Source: Cycas panzhihuaensis
Taxonomy: Eukaryota; Cycadophyta
Direction: 5' to 3'
Length of the DNA stretch: 64,000 bases
Assembly: GCA_023213395.1 (NCBI GenBank)
Contig: CM041465.1
Coordinates: forward strand, 114,087,741-114,151,740
In this document: positions 1-10,280 of the stretch, in pieces
How positions within the stretch are numbered: position 1 is the first letter of the stretch
How the letters are laid out: each line of letters opens with the position of its first letter
The notes under the pieces: model-generated
Told to the model about the DNA's origin: nothing
Database searches by the model: none
What the model saw: the letters and a program-made list of their open reading frames with translations, nothing else
Translations under genes and position numbers: made by a program

Positions 1-199
1 GCTACAGGTACCTCATCCTCAGGTATATCCTTTGCCTCTACCTTGCCCCTAGCAGGGACTAGCTCGACCCTCGCCTCTCTAGATCTCCTCACGATCCGTA
101 GTCTGCGACCCCTAGTCTCAGGTACCCTGCTCGCCTCGGTAGCTCCTAATGGGCCTGCCCCTCCTCCAGTAGTCCCGGATGGTCTTACTGCTCCCCCTG

Positions 200-1165
200 T
201 TAATCATGATGGACCTTCCTCTCTTGCAGGTCATGATGGGCCAGCCCCATCTCCCCCATCATCGCCGCTATCGTCGTCGCTTCGTCGTCGTCGTCGTCGT
301 CGATGGGTGCTCCTGCTCCGCCTGCTCCGTCGTTACTCTCCCACCTCACTGCTCTGTAGGGCTCTGCTGTATAGTCTGTCTGAGTGAGGAGGTCGAGTGA
401 TATTGCATCGACTGACTGAAAAACATGGGCATGATCCTCTATCCCTCGGAGCCTCATCTGCCATCTGTGGACCATCGGGGCCCACTCTGCTATGGGGAAT
501 GGCCCCTCTACTGGTGCCACTACTGTAAAATGATTATAAAACTAGCACTACAACAGCGTGCTGTAAGAAAACCCTCCTCTGTCGGATCTCTGGATGGTGT
601 CTAGTTGGGTGACGAGGTTCGTCGCAACTAGAGTGGCCCAATCCATCCTCTCGTCAGCCTCGCACCGGTGCGCTGCATTCACCCAACCTCTGAGGATCTC
701 CTTGTAGTTCTGTTTCTGGGAAATCTGAAACAGAATGCATAGTAGTATCAACTTCCTCACCTGAGGAATCTTGGACATGAGCATAGTCTGGAGGGGAGCT
801 CCCCTCCGCTCCTACCTATCGGTCCCTGTGAGGAACTAGGTCGCCTCCCTGTGTGCTGCCTCGGTGCTAGGCAGTGCTCCCAGCCTCACTGGCCTCCCTG
901 TCGCTGGTACTCCGAGGATCTACCTGATGTCTCTTGGGGTAATAGTAACGTCGCCTATCTGAGGCAAGTGAAGTACATGCCTCCTCCTGTCCCAGTATGA
1001 TACGATGTCAACCAGGAGCCTCTAGTCTGACGCGAATTGGGGGGACTTGAGGGCCTTGTATAGGCCACACCTCTTTAAAGTCACCTTGTCCTCTTGGGAC
1101 GCCATCTCCAAGTAACTCAGTATCGGCATGCCGATATTCTCGCGATTATCCACCGTGATAACTGC
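200..1165 (-). pseudogene. Plant-mobile-domain-like protein encoded antisense in Tat copy A
   Basis: The frame runs for about 320 codons on the strand opposite to the retrotransposon. It has about six in-frame stops, all TAG, several at codons that read CAG or AGG in copies B or C. The core reads LLVDIVSYWDRRRHVLHL, then GDVTIT and ILGVPATG. This matches the signature of the plant mobile domain (aminotransferase-like PMD, PF10536), in which a W..e.HtFHLp..GEmTiTLeDV..lLGlP block is typical. A second conserved block has VRKL and a basic, Q-rich stretch. The frame ends in an acidic Asp run encoded by the GTC/GAC repeat near 270-305. It opens at a likely splice acceptor (TGCAG at 1166-1170, read on the - strand). 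PMD proteins are known in silencing factors, MULE transposons and gypsy elements. The function here is unknown. Confidence 0.75.
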
Positions 1166-1840
1166 CTGCAATCATCAAAAGTCAATCAAGGTCAGCCTCC
1201 TAGCAGTCATCTAGGCTCCTAGCTCTCTTTCTGATCTTCCTTTCTGATTTTGGGGGCTGTTTGGCCCCTCTTTTAGTTTTTTCTGGTTTTTTGCCTGCGT
1301 ACCACTCCAAATTTAGTGGTACTGCTAAATTTAGAGCAGGTCCCGCGGCGATCGCTATCCTATAACGATCCTACGTCCAAGATCGCGGTGCCATGATCTT
1401 GGCCGCGGTATAAATGGTAACCCCCTATAAAGGGGGGTTTCGGCATGGAAAATCCTAATTTTTTTGTGGTGGACCCCCGTGGGGCCCACCGGGACTAGGG
1501 CTCCCTAATGCCCAGGTCCCTGCCTCTTTCTAGGTCTAGTTCAGACTATGAGAGGCATCTAATTGCCCATAAGGGGCATAAAAAATGCATAAAAATTAAC
1601 GAAAAACATTAAACTTTGAACTTTGAAATGGCAAGGGTTTCGTGAGATCCACTCACTAGATCTGGCCTGACCATCGCCATCTTGTCTCTGTGGTCATAAT
1701 GACTCTCACCGTGCTTGGATCCAATGGTCAAATCATCTCTTGCATACCTCCAAAGCTTGGTAGTGCTCCATGTCGTAAGGAAAAGGCTCTGGTTTCGTAC
1801 TAGAGCCGATGAAAATGAATCTGATTTTCATTTATTTTCC

Positions 1841-1849
1841 TTATATAGG
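1841..1849 (-). promoter_or_regulatory. TATA box of the antisense gene, copy A
   Basis: On the - strand the site reads CCTATATAA and lies in a block (GAAGTGCCTGTC..GG..C...CCTATATAAGGAAA) that is nearly identical upstream of the antisense gene in copy B (15034). It sits about 680 bp upstream of the antisense protein-coding exon, and no comparable TATA was seen for the RNase H strand in the spacer. The promoter role is inferred from this conservation and position. Confidence 0.55.
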
Positions 1850-1926
1850 TGGGAGCCCTGACAGGCACTTCTTCCGTTCTTAGCTCTGCGACGGTCGTTG
1901 GGACCGTCTCATTCCCTTGGTAGCCT

Positions 1927-2133
1927 TTGCCTTCTGGCCCTATCACCCATTGTGCTCTATTGATGCCCTTTTTGCCCTCTCTTGTAAGGGCATTTATGGT
2001 GCCTTATTATCGCACTTTTGCCAAGGCCCTTCTGCATCGTTTTACGTGCTACTCCCGTGCATGCCTGAGTTTATACTCGTTTGGCTCTTTTCGCTACCCT
2101 GGACTCATTTTTGTAGCCCTTTCTGACTCTTGA
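1927..2133 (+). CDS. Small conserved ORF upstream of RNase H, copy A
   Basis: This is a 68-codon frame starting MPSGP, rich in hydrophobic and aromatic residues. Copy B has a co-linear frame at 14669-14962 that also starts MPSGP, keeps FM.P at the same residue positions (23-26) and a P.(L/S)IF motif near residue 58-62, with a length difference of four whole codons. Copy C keeps a broken version (about 56225-56425). I do not recognise the product; it may be a short membrane-active or leader peptide, or a conserved leader RNA that merely stays open. It lies about 240 bp upstream of the RNase H start on the same strand. Confidence 0.4.
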   Translation: MPSGPITHCALLMPFLPSLVRAFMVPYYRTFAKALLHRFTCYSRACLSLYSFGSFRYPGLIFVALSDS

Positions 2134-2374
2134 GGTCCGCAAAGGAAATGCTCCCCCATCTGGGGGCATGTTTTACTTCCCAAAGCAACCTTTGGCACTC
2201 CAGGGCATCCTTTCTCTGCCCACTCTCAACTAGTGGCTAAATTGCTTGCTTTCGTTCTCAGGTAACCTCATTGTTAGGTCCTCCTACCCTTCTCAGCCAC
2301 CTTCTTGCTCGCCATTCGAGCCTTTCTTTTACTTTCATTACTATTTGTGTACTACCAAAGTTTAGTATTCAGGC

Positions 2375-2797
2375 ATGTCCCTTCTTGCTTTTGCCGATGG
2401 TGGAAGTCGCGGTAACCCCAGACCTTCCGCCACTGTGTGGATTCTTCGCAGCCCCTCTGGACACGATTTCTTGCGTTTCGGGGTCTTTGTTCCTGAGGCT
2501 ACCAATAACGAAGCTAAATACACGGCCGTTATTGAAGCCCTTACCGATGCTCTCTGTTTCTATTACGAGTCCGTCGTGTTGTTTTGCGATTCTCAGGTTG
2601 TAGTGTCCCATCTCACCTAGGTCTACCAGGTGCGATGCCCTTACATGAGAACCCTCGCGTCTGTTGCCAGATCTCTTCTAGCTTGTTTCTCGTTAGTGGA
2701 TATTCAGCATATCCCTAGGCACCTCAATGCTGAGGCTAACAGCCTCGTCTGCCTCATCCTTGAGCGTCGCTTCCCTCTTCTAGACAATCGCCCTTGA
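2375..2797 (+). pseudogene. Archaeal/RVT_3-type RNase H of Tat copy A
   Basis: The frame has 140 codons with its own ATG and one in-frame TAG (2618) before the natural TGA. Motifs follow RNase HI of the RVT_3 (PF13456) kind: FADGGSRGNP near residue 7, NNEAKY near 49, CDSQVVVSHLT near 70, then QVRCPY and HIPRHLNAEANSL near 115. The family cleaves RNA in RNA-DNA hybrids with a D-E-D-D centre. Here the second acid looks changed (NNEAKY where copy B has NNKAEY) and the last Asp is Asn, so catalysis is doubtful even without the stop. In most Tat elements a second RNase H sits between RNase H and integrase; here it is a stand-alone gene just before the polypurine tract and LTR. Confidence 0.8.
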
Positions 2798-3159
2798 GGC
2801 TTGCCTGGCCAGCCTGTGCCTAAGTCTCTAGTTGCTGTTAGTTAAATGTGCTTGCTTTATTTACTGGGTGCCCTCCTACTTCACGTTGCACTTTGGCAAC
2901 GAGGGCATCCCCTTTTATTTACTATTTCAGTTACAGGTCGATGTTAGACAACGTGTAGGCAGCCCCTACATTGTCCTCATCTCTGTCTCCCTTGTCCACG
3001 CGTTCCACCACGACACTTGCCTACGCCCTTGGTCCACATGCTGCTCTTTATTACTTATATATATATATATATATGCATGTGCTACTCATATCTTTGATTG
3101 TCAGCATTCGCCATTACATTATGCTTCCAAACAGTGAGGCTCTACTGCCAAGGGGGCAA

Positions 3160-5741
3160 TATTTCCCAGCTACTGGGAATGGACTCGAGACACATTGATG
3201 TAGGTTTGTTCAGGTATACTTTCTTACCTTTTCTTGCCCATGCTTGATTGAGGTTATTTAGAGTAGGTTGCTTGACATATGCCTGCCTGCATGCATTGCT
3301 TTTCTACTTGCTCATAATGCATGTGCTTACGGCACACCATTAGCCTATGACGACTCACAGTGGGGGTATTCCTCAGCGAATGCTACACCTTGTATGGCGC
3401 ACGGCCACCCACGTTATCTCCACGGTCTCCCAGGATGTTTCCGTCAGTCCTATTTACACTCGTTACAACGTGTTGCTTATGTTGCAGTCCTTCCTAAGCC
3501 TAATTTAATCCTTAGTTAGGACTCTTTGTATTGTTTTGGGTACCTGCCCATTACCTTGGCATTCCCCCAGCTATCCCAACTTATGTTTAGCCTTGGTTTT
3601 TACCCCAAAACCTAATGTTTCTGCTCCTTTTTCTCTTTTTTTATTTCCACCGATACCATCAGAACTTAGTAGTACTGCACAAATCTTTGTGATGCAGAGT
3701 TTGCCATGGTACAACTATTTGAAATTTAAAAAAAGAGAACCATGTGACAGTTTCTATTTTTTTTGCAGAACTACCGTGTGGCGTTAATTGATTCGAGTCA
3801 CCCTGACATCCCCAATGTTCACTTACTATGAACAAGGGATAAAGGGGATTTTGCTCCCTATTTTTCAGATCTTTTGGCTATTTTTCAAATCTCTTGGAAG
3901 AATTTCTGACTTTCACATAAGAAAACACATAGAAAAGATAACCTACATACATAGTAACTGGACAAAGGAGAAAAGGATTGCTATCAGCTGGACTTACAGG
4001 GCCATTCACGCCCCTCATGCCTCTCCACAGCAAGCCCCATCTTTCTTTGCAGGTGATAAAGGATCGAAGTGACATTTTCACCCAAAAGCTTCCCAAAGAG
4101 CCAACTTCCAAGGCTCCAAGCTTGCAAGGAGTTTTCTTTATTCTCACTCTTGCAAGGACCACTCATGATCAATCCTCATTCGTTGGTTAGTGCTGTTGTT
4201 TTCTAGTAGCAAAGTTCATGCTTGATCTTCTTTCTACAAGGTGCTTCTTGTTTTCTACTTGCAATCTATTTTATTCCTATTTCTTTTGTTTGTCAATGAA
4301 TGGGATCCTAGTTAGCTAGTTTTTCTTCATAGTGTTGTACTAGGCTAGTGATACCCAGCCATTGCTTCCTCCTACAAGCCTCTCTATTTTCTTTAAACTA
4401 TCTCTTTCACCCTTTCCTTAGTTAGCCGGTGCAAAGGAGTAGCACATGAGGATTTAAGGGAGGTAGGCGGGGTTCCATCCCCCATTGCTGTCCTTCTCCC
4501 CAAGGGTTCTATCCCTTGTCCTCTTTGCCCTTTGCCATCAGTGCTTTCTTAGGGAACGGGCTAAGGGAGTTTAGGGAATTTAGTTAGGATGTTCGGATTA
4601 GCATAGGCAACCCATCACTACGTCATTGCCAGAAGTCTCACCTGTTGGTGTTAGGCCCTACGTAAGCCCCAATTTTTTCTGTTATCCTTTTCCTTGTTAT
4701 GGTTTGTTGCTTCACTACCTTGGTGCCAACTAGTTTTTCTTCCCTGAGTTCTGTGGAGGTCTCACGTGGGTGAGTTAGCCATCCCAAGGCTATACTCCTT
4801 TCCCTTTCAAGTGTTTTCATGGTGCATGGTGGCAAGAGCGTTTCTTGTATGTTGTTATTTCATTTGGTTATATTTCAATGCTTAGCATAGATCTTAGTTC
4901 CATTTGATTTCAGTTTATATATATATTTCTTAGTTTATCTTGTGGCCTCTCTTTCGAGAGGAAGGTGTCCTTCTCACCCGTTTGTAGGATTGCGCATCGG
5001 TGGAGCGATACGCGGGAGGAGCCTGTTGTAGGTTAGTTCCCTGCTTAGTGCATTTCTTTTTTTAGTTTCAAGCTTTTTTCGTTTCTTTTCGCTTTATTTG
5101 ATTTTACATGCTTAAGGGGAGGTAAGTAAATCCCTCTTCTATCGCTTCCGGCAATTACCGCCGACTGGTATTGCATGCACATGAACGGAGGAGGAAGGAG
5201 CAGGACTTAGATGGACGAGCTACACCTCCATTCAAGCGCCAGATCTAGGTATTCCCCTTGCTTCCTGCATATCCCCTTTTACATTATCACCTTTCATGCA
5301 TTTGCCTGAGTAGTTAGGAAATTATAAAAGAATATAAAGGAAAAAGGGAAAGCGCACTTATCTTTTACATTATTTCTTGTTTTATCTAGCATAGCATAGC
5401 ATAGATAGCTTGCTCGCATCATATTTGAGCTACCCCCATTACACCCTTTCCCACATTTACCTGCACATTAGTTAGTTCCCCTTCCATCCGTTGCCTTCTC
5501 ATTGCTTCGAGAAGACGCAACACGCAAGGCATTCTCTCAACTTCCCGGCCATCTGAAGGGTAGGAAGGCCTTGCTTTGCATGGCTACCTAGAAGCAACCA
5601 GGCACCTTGCAGTCCTGAATCTATACTCTGGTGCACGGATGCCCTGCGAGGTGAGGTCCTCGCTGCCTAGCTTAGTTAGCATAGCGTATTCTTATATCCC
5701 TTTGCTAAACGTAGGGACACTGCCCCGTAGCCAGTGTTTCA
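3160..5741 (+). repeat. 3' LTR of Tat copy A
   Basis: The LTR starts right after the polypurine tract with TATTTCCCAGCTACTGGGAATGG. It aligns with the LTR starts of copies B, C, the solo LTR at 35801 and the LTR at 62045 (the first TG is decayed to TA). The end GTTTCA at 5741 aligns with the ends of the other LTRs (..CCCATAGATGCGATTCCA in B). The inner part differs enough from B to suggest another subfamily. The following TTATC would be the target-site copy, but its partner lies outside the window. Confidence 0.75.
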
Positions 5742-5980
5742 TTATCATGTATGTAATATGCACCATGTATGAGAGATTAAAAATATAGAAATAAATAAAG
5801 TAAATAAAATATGAATGATATACAACACAAAAGACAATAAAGGTGTAAAAAAATACTCACTTTCTAATTATTACATTAGATTTGAATACATACTTATAGT
5901 ACATTTCACCTTATACTTGTCCAATCAAATGTAAGAACCCTTATGTCTACTTATAGGACATTTACATGAATAAATGTGTA
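5742..5980. other. AT-rich flank between Tat copy A and element S1
   Basis: This stretch is about 70% A+T with homopurine runs (AAATAAATAAAGTAAATAAAA). I see no coding frame, LTR or tandem structure here. Confidence 0.5.
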
Positions 5981-6291
5981 TGCAACGAACCTATACCACA
6001 TGTAATAGTTTAAATGGTTAAGGGTTAATAAGGATAATGTAGGAGTATTTAATAATAGAAAAAATATAGGATTAGATAGGTTAGTGACAAGATTATATAA
6101 TAATATGATGGTCCTCTTATAAGTATGGTACCTCCATCCTATGTAAGGCATTTGATATATTTATAAATACAATCTATTACTATTCAGTTTGGTACCCCTT
6201 TTGGTTCTCATTTTAGTGTTCTTTCCATCTCTTGGCAATCTTCCTTTGTTTGCTCTCTTATTATTATGGTTATATGAGTTGGCCTATAATA
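5981..6291 (+). repeat. 5' LTR of S1
   Basis: It matches 8227 onward and 48819-49012. The start TGCAACGAACC aligns with TGTGACAAGC at 48819. The primer-binding motif TGGTATCATAG follows within three bases of the end. Shared internal landmarks are AGTATTTAATAATAG and AAGGCAT..TGATATATTTAT.AAT. Confidence 0.6.
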
Positions 6292-6299
6292 AGTGGTAT

Positions 6300-7560
6300 C
6301 ATAGTCACAGTGGTCAATAAGTTGTTTCATGCAATTATGAGCCATGGATAGATTTTGTTTGAGTGTGTTTAGGATTTACTCCATATCTTACAATTTTTAT
6401 TGTACTAAGGTTATACACAGGTTAGTGGCCATTGTATTGTGAGATAGTAGGGGATAAATATAAAGAGCCATGAATGGGAACATGCTAATTATAGAGAGAT
6501 TGAAGAGTTATATCAATATTCCACTAAAATTAACTAGAAAGTCTATTATTTTTAGTGTTCAAATATAAAATAATAAAGATATATCTTCAAGGTTTAATTA
6601 AGGACCTATAATTGGCCATCTGTCTAGGGGTGGTATAAATAACTCATGTTGAAGGAGGTTCTAACCATATGAAAGAGTTTTTGCCAAAAGGAAGATGTAA
6701 ATTTGGGATCCTAGTCTGAGACTATAGTAGATGGAAATTTGTGGAGGTAAAAAATAAATTAGATGTAGAGGTTAGCCAAAAAAGGGGCTCAGTAGGATTT
6801 GTGGACTAGTAGAATATATATATATCTTGTTAGTAGAATAATGATTACCCAAATAGAGTCATTTCTGACTAAGGGTAGAAGACTTGTAATGAAGTCCATG
6901 GCAATATCTTACTATTTTCCTTATGCAATTTAAAGGGATCAAAGGAGCCTAAGTTAATCCTTCATGTCTACCTTATTATGGTGACAAATATTGTATTTTA
7001 CTGTAAAGGTTAGTATAGAAGATTTTATTTTAAGGCTAATAGAAGTCAAAGCAGATGTGACAATGGGTTTTATCAAAACTTGAGTGACCTCCTAAAGGGG
7101 TGGTATGGTACTCAATCAAGATATGAAGAATAAAGAAGAGGATAAATGGATAAAGATTTGATTTTTTTAGAGAAGATGGATGTTGTACAAGGTCCAATAC
7201 TTCTAAGTTTAAATTTTTAAGGACCACTTACTAAAATTAGGTTGGGATTTATTATCTTTGACTAATTCTTAGGGCCATGTAGGTTAAGGGGTAGAGATGA
7301 CTTATAGGATGATTAGAGGGATCAAGAGGAGAGGAGAGAGAGCATTAGCTATAACATTTTCTTTGTTCTTTTTGTAAGATATGGTAAAGTCAAATACTTA
7401 AAGGTGATAGACCCACTTTGTTTGTTATTCAGAAAGGACAAACTAATTAAGGGTGTGACGAAAGCTATGGTGGTTGATTAAAATAGTGAATTTGGATCTA
7501 AGTAAATATAGATACCACTTATCAACTGTATGGAGGATGGCCTTCATTCATCTTTATAAC
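6300..7560 (-). pseudogene. Gypsy pol (integrase/RNase H) fragment, antisense inside S1
   Basis: The stretch is co-linear at the nucleotide level with 28540-29850, the integrase and RNase H region of element E2. On the - strand it keeps the integrase zinc-finger entry motif TTPLGGHSSFDKTH (near 7080-7120) and short pieces of the catalytic core. Stops and frameshifts are frequent throughout. It lies in the wrong orientation for the primer-binding site and polypurine tract of S1, so it looks like a captured inverted piece rather than S1's own pol. Confidence 0.6.
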
Positions 7561-7728
7561 TAGGTTACCACTTTGGAATAATTCTTTGAATATTATTCTA
7601 TAGTTTACTACTTCAAGCAAGACTATGCCAAGATCATGTTTACTATGGCATTCTTAGAATGGGATCTCTATTAACTAATTTGAGAACGGTCTCTCTTATA
7701 CCCAAAGTCAAATTGTGCATCCTTTAAG

Positions 7729-8226
7729 ATGGAACTTCAAAGGAAAATAGGAGCTTGTATTGAGGTAAATTTAGATGAACATGTATAGGAGCATGCAATT
7801 AAAAAGGAAATGGGGATCAATGATCACTCAACTAAGGAGAAAGTGGAGGACTACGGTTGCTTCTCCATGCATCATGAAGTAGGCAACATCACCAAGCAAC
7901 CTAAGTCTACTCCAAATGGATTATCACCATTCAAGTTGCAGGAATATTTGGGCCCTTATTTTTATAGGAACCCATATTATTACTCTATAGGTCCTCACTT
8001 CTTTCATAATAAGTAATAACTAGGTGGGTGATGCTTCTTCTATGGAATAATAAATCTATATAATATACATCTACCTGATCAACTAGCAAGTGTAGTAGAG
8101 ACAACCTCCTCTCTTCGTATCAATAAGGATCCATCCACTGTAGACATTCTTACAACAATAAGTAGTGGACCCATGTATTTTTATATCAGGATGCTTCTAG
8201 GGTGAAGCATCTTAGGTGAGAAGGCA
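7729..8226 (+). pseudogene. Conserved unrecognised ORF of S elements (S1 copy)
   Basis: One + frame from the ATG at 7729 reads about 165 codons with a few stops. Its longest open piece is 7810-8016 (motifs NDHSTKEKVEDYG, NITKQPKS, LSPFKLQEYLG). S2 carries the same frame at 44373-44727 with matching residues (DHSIKEKVEDHG, NITKQP.S.PN.LSPF.L.EYL) and resumes it at 48700 after a transposon insertion. I do not recognise the family. It ends close to the polypurine tract, so it could be a decayed 3' ORF of the parent element. Confidence 0.4.
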
Positions 8227-8535
8227 CATAACGAACCTATACTACATATAAAAGGTTAGAAGGTTAAGGGCTAAGGAGGATAAGGAAGGAGTATTTAATA
8301 ATAGAGAAAAGGTAGGATTAGATAGGTTAGTGATAGGATAATATAATAATTAAGTGGATCTCTTATAAATATGGCACCATCATCCTATATAAGGCATCTT
8401 GATATATTTATGAATGTAATCTATTAGGATTTGCTTTGGTGCCTTTTTTGGTTCTCACTTTGGTGATCTTGCCATTGTTAATTTATCATAATTTTGTCTT
8501 CATTTATAACATTTATGATTTTTCACCATGATTGC
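8227..8535 (+). repeat. 3' LTR of S1
   Basis: It follows the polypurine tract CTTAGGTGAGAAGGCA. It aligns with the left LTR through GGTTCTCACTTTGGTGATCTTGCCA and becomes hard to follow after about 8480, so the right end is set from the length of the left LTR. Confidence 0.5.
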
Positions 8536-9118
8536 ATGAAGATTAGTGTGTCACTAAATTTACATAAACCTTAACAATAACGACAATAGTTCAATAAGTT
8601 CCCTAATATTTTTCTTTATTATATTTGAAATGTTTTGTAAAAATTAAGTTAGATTGTAATTACTTTAAAGTTCACTCTTTTAGTGCCAATTGATGGTCAC
8701 ATGGGGAGTTGAAGTGACCATGACCCTTTATAATGAAGCAAAAATTAATTAAGTGAGTCATCTAATGGAACTTAATCTTACTTATATTGTTTTAGGTCTA
8801 TTTTCATCATGTGGATTTTAAACTAAGTTCTATTAGATCTATTGGGTTTCTTATTTTAAGGACTTTTATTTGGACTATGATATGGTTTTTTTTAGACTTT
8901 TCTTATTATAGACATTAATGTTTGAAACTGAGTCTTATAGTTAATTCCATTTTTTAATGTAATTTTAATAATTTATTACTCATTTAAACTTTGTCTTGTA
9001 TGACATTACTCTTAAAGCCACAACATTAAGGGGGCAAATCAGCTATAGACACCCTACCAAAAAAAAGAAAAAAGAAGAAGAGAGAGAAAAAAAGACTTAA
9101 GGGCTTATAGGAACTTAC
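8536..9118. other. Unassigned AT-rich stretch
   Basis: I see no coding frame. A homopurine run (AAAAGAAAAAAGAAGAAGAGAGAGAAAAAAAG) covers about 9061-9095, and CATTAAGGGGGCAAATC at about 9026 resembles a polypurine tract. It may be a worn LTR of an older element, but no partner was found in the window. Confidence 0.4.
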
Positions 9119-9660
9119 TTGCATCCTATGAAAAAAATTATCTTCTTGATTGGTATTATGACTACCAATAGTTCTTCTTTTATTATAAGGATGACCTCAA
9201 GCACACTTACCTTCTTCTTGATTGGTATTATGACTACAAACAATTCTTCTTTTATTATAAGGATGACCTCAAGCCCACTTACCTTGGGATGGATGGCCAT
9301 AGTCATAAGGATGACCTCAAGCCCACTTGCCTTGGGATGGATGGCCATAGTCAACTTTATGACTGGGTTCCCACTTAGAAATAATTCTTTGAAAATTATT
9401 TTGTAGCACTTACCTTGGGATGGATGGCCATAGTCATAAGGATGACCTCAAGCCCACTTACCTTGGGATGGATAGCCATAGTTAACTTTATGACTAGGTT
9501 CCCACTTAGAAATAATTCTTTGAAAATTATTTTGTAGCACTTACCTTGGGATGTAGAAATAATTCTTTGAAAATTATTTTGTAGCACTTACCTTGGGATG
9601 GATGGCCATAGTCAACTTTATGACTGGGTTCCCACTTAGAAATAATTCTTTGAAAATTTT
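9119..9660. repeat. Modular tandem repeat array in S2
   Basis: Modules of about 70, 48 and 83 bp follow each other, each joined at CTTACCTTGGGATGGATGGCCATAGT. A 48 bp type (ending TCATAAGGATGACCTCAAGC) alternates with an 83 bp type (TTTATGACTGGGTTCCCACTTAGAAATAATTCTTTG). The 83 bp type derives from the single-copy S1 sequence at about 7530-7605, so the array arose by tandem duplication inside S2. Open frames here are by-products of the repeats. Confidence 0.8.
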
Positions 9661-9701
9661 TTTGTGGTTTACTATTTCAAGCAAGGCTACACTAGGATCA
9701 T

Positions 9702-10268
9702 TGGAACGTATGTTTCATAATAGGGAACTCCAAAGAGAGAAGTAAGAGAAATAATAAGCACCAAAGATAACAAAAAGAGACAATTGATCACCAAAGAGAA
9801 CCATAGTTCTTTCTCTTAAATAATATAAACCAAGAATGAATTACAATAAAGGCCTGAGAGGGTATATATAGCACTTCAACTGCTAAAGCTTACTTCCCAC
9901 TAGTGCATGTGGGACAAAAACTTACACCTCTATTCTAAGCACTTACTAAATAAGTGAGCACAATTACTTACTAAATGCATGTTCAATACAAAAGTAAAAC
10001 TACTTGATAAATACATATATAATATACTTATTAAATAAGTGAGCACAACTACTTACTAAATATATGTGCAATACAAAAGTGTAACTACTTGCTAAATATA
10101 TGTGTAATATAAAAGCACCACTATTTGAGTACTTGCTAAATAAGTGAGTACAACTATTTAGGCACTTATTAAATAAGTACTATAGAATATTCATGAGATA
10201 ACATAACCCTTTGGCAGATTCTACATACTAATATTTCCTTCTGCTTATAGAGATAGGGTTATATTATA
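9702..10268 (-). repeat. 3' LTR of E2
   Basis: It pairs with 43737-44271 (for example AACTC.AAAGAGAGAAGTAAG, CCAAGAATGAATTA and CTAAAGCTTACTTCCCACTA). Inside is a degenerate minisatellite of roughly 50-60 bp built on CTTACTAAATAAGTGAGCACAACTACT, present in both LTRs, so it predates insertion. Confidence 0.88.
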
Positions 10269-10280
10269 AGTTCCCTCCTC
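10269..10280 (-). promoter_or_regulatory. Polypurine tract of E2
   Basis: GAGGAGGGAACT on the - strand directly abuts the 3' LTR. This is the usual place for plus-strand priming in reverse transcription. Confidence 0.6.

Larger units (their letters stand above)
1..5741 (+). mobile_element. Ty3/gypsy Tat-lineage element, 3' portion (copy A)
   Basis: This is the 3' end of a large Tat-type LTR retrotransposon that enters from the left edge. Seen on the + strand are a short conserved ORF, a separate RNase H gene, a polypurine tract (AAGGGGGCAA, ending at 3159) and a 3' LTR. The - strand carries a plant-mobile-domain-like gene that runs off the left edge. The same module, in the same order, occurs at 13669-18426 (copy B) and 55015-57781 (copy C), which is how the limits were set. 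Copy A keeps more CG dinucleotides and has fewer stops than B or C, so I infer it is the youngest or least methylated. The sequence after 5741 no longer resembles the family. Confidence 0.85.
5981..8535 (+). mobile_element. Small chimeric LTR element S1
   Basis: Two related stretches, about 5981-6291 and 8227-8535, share long runs (for example ATTAGATAGGTTAGTGA and CATCCTAT.TAAGGCAT) and act as LTRs. After the left one comes a tRNA-Met-type primer-binding site (TGGTATCATAG from 6294). Before the right one is a polypurine tract (CTTAGGTGAGAAGGCA). Both place the element on the + strand, yet the interior from about 6300 to 7560 is a gypsy pol fragment coded on the - strand. A related copy (S2) surrounds the nested block to the right and shares the right half of S1. 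Right LTR end is approximate. Confidence 0.6.

Noticed and set aside
43-400. Open + strand frames with Arg and Leu runs
   Set aside because: They shadow the Asp-rich tail of the antisense gene on the other strand (GTC repeat) and are not conserved in copies B or C.
1411-1440. GTATAAATGG and CCCCCTATAAAGGGGGG near 1405-1437 as a main promoter
   Set aside because: The CCCC..GGGG hairpin recurs loosely in copy B (about 15450), but the TATA form is not kept there, so it was not called.
9119-9660. Regular repeats that might be taken for a CRISPR array
   Set aside because: Plant nuclear context, modules adjoin directly with no unique spacers, and one module is a known piece of the S element.
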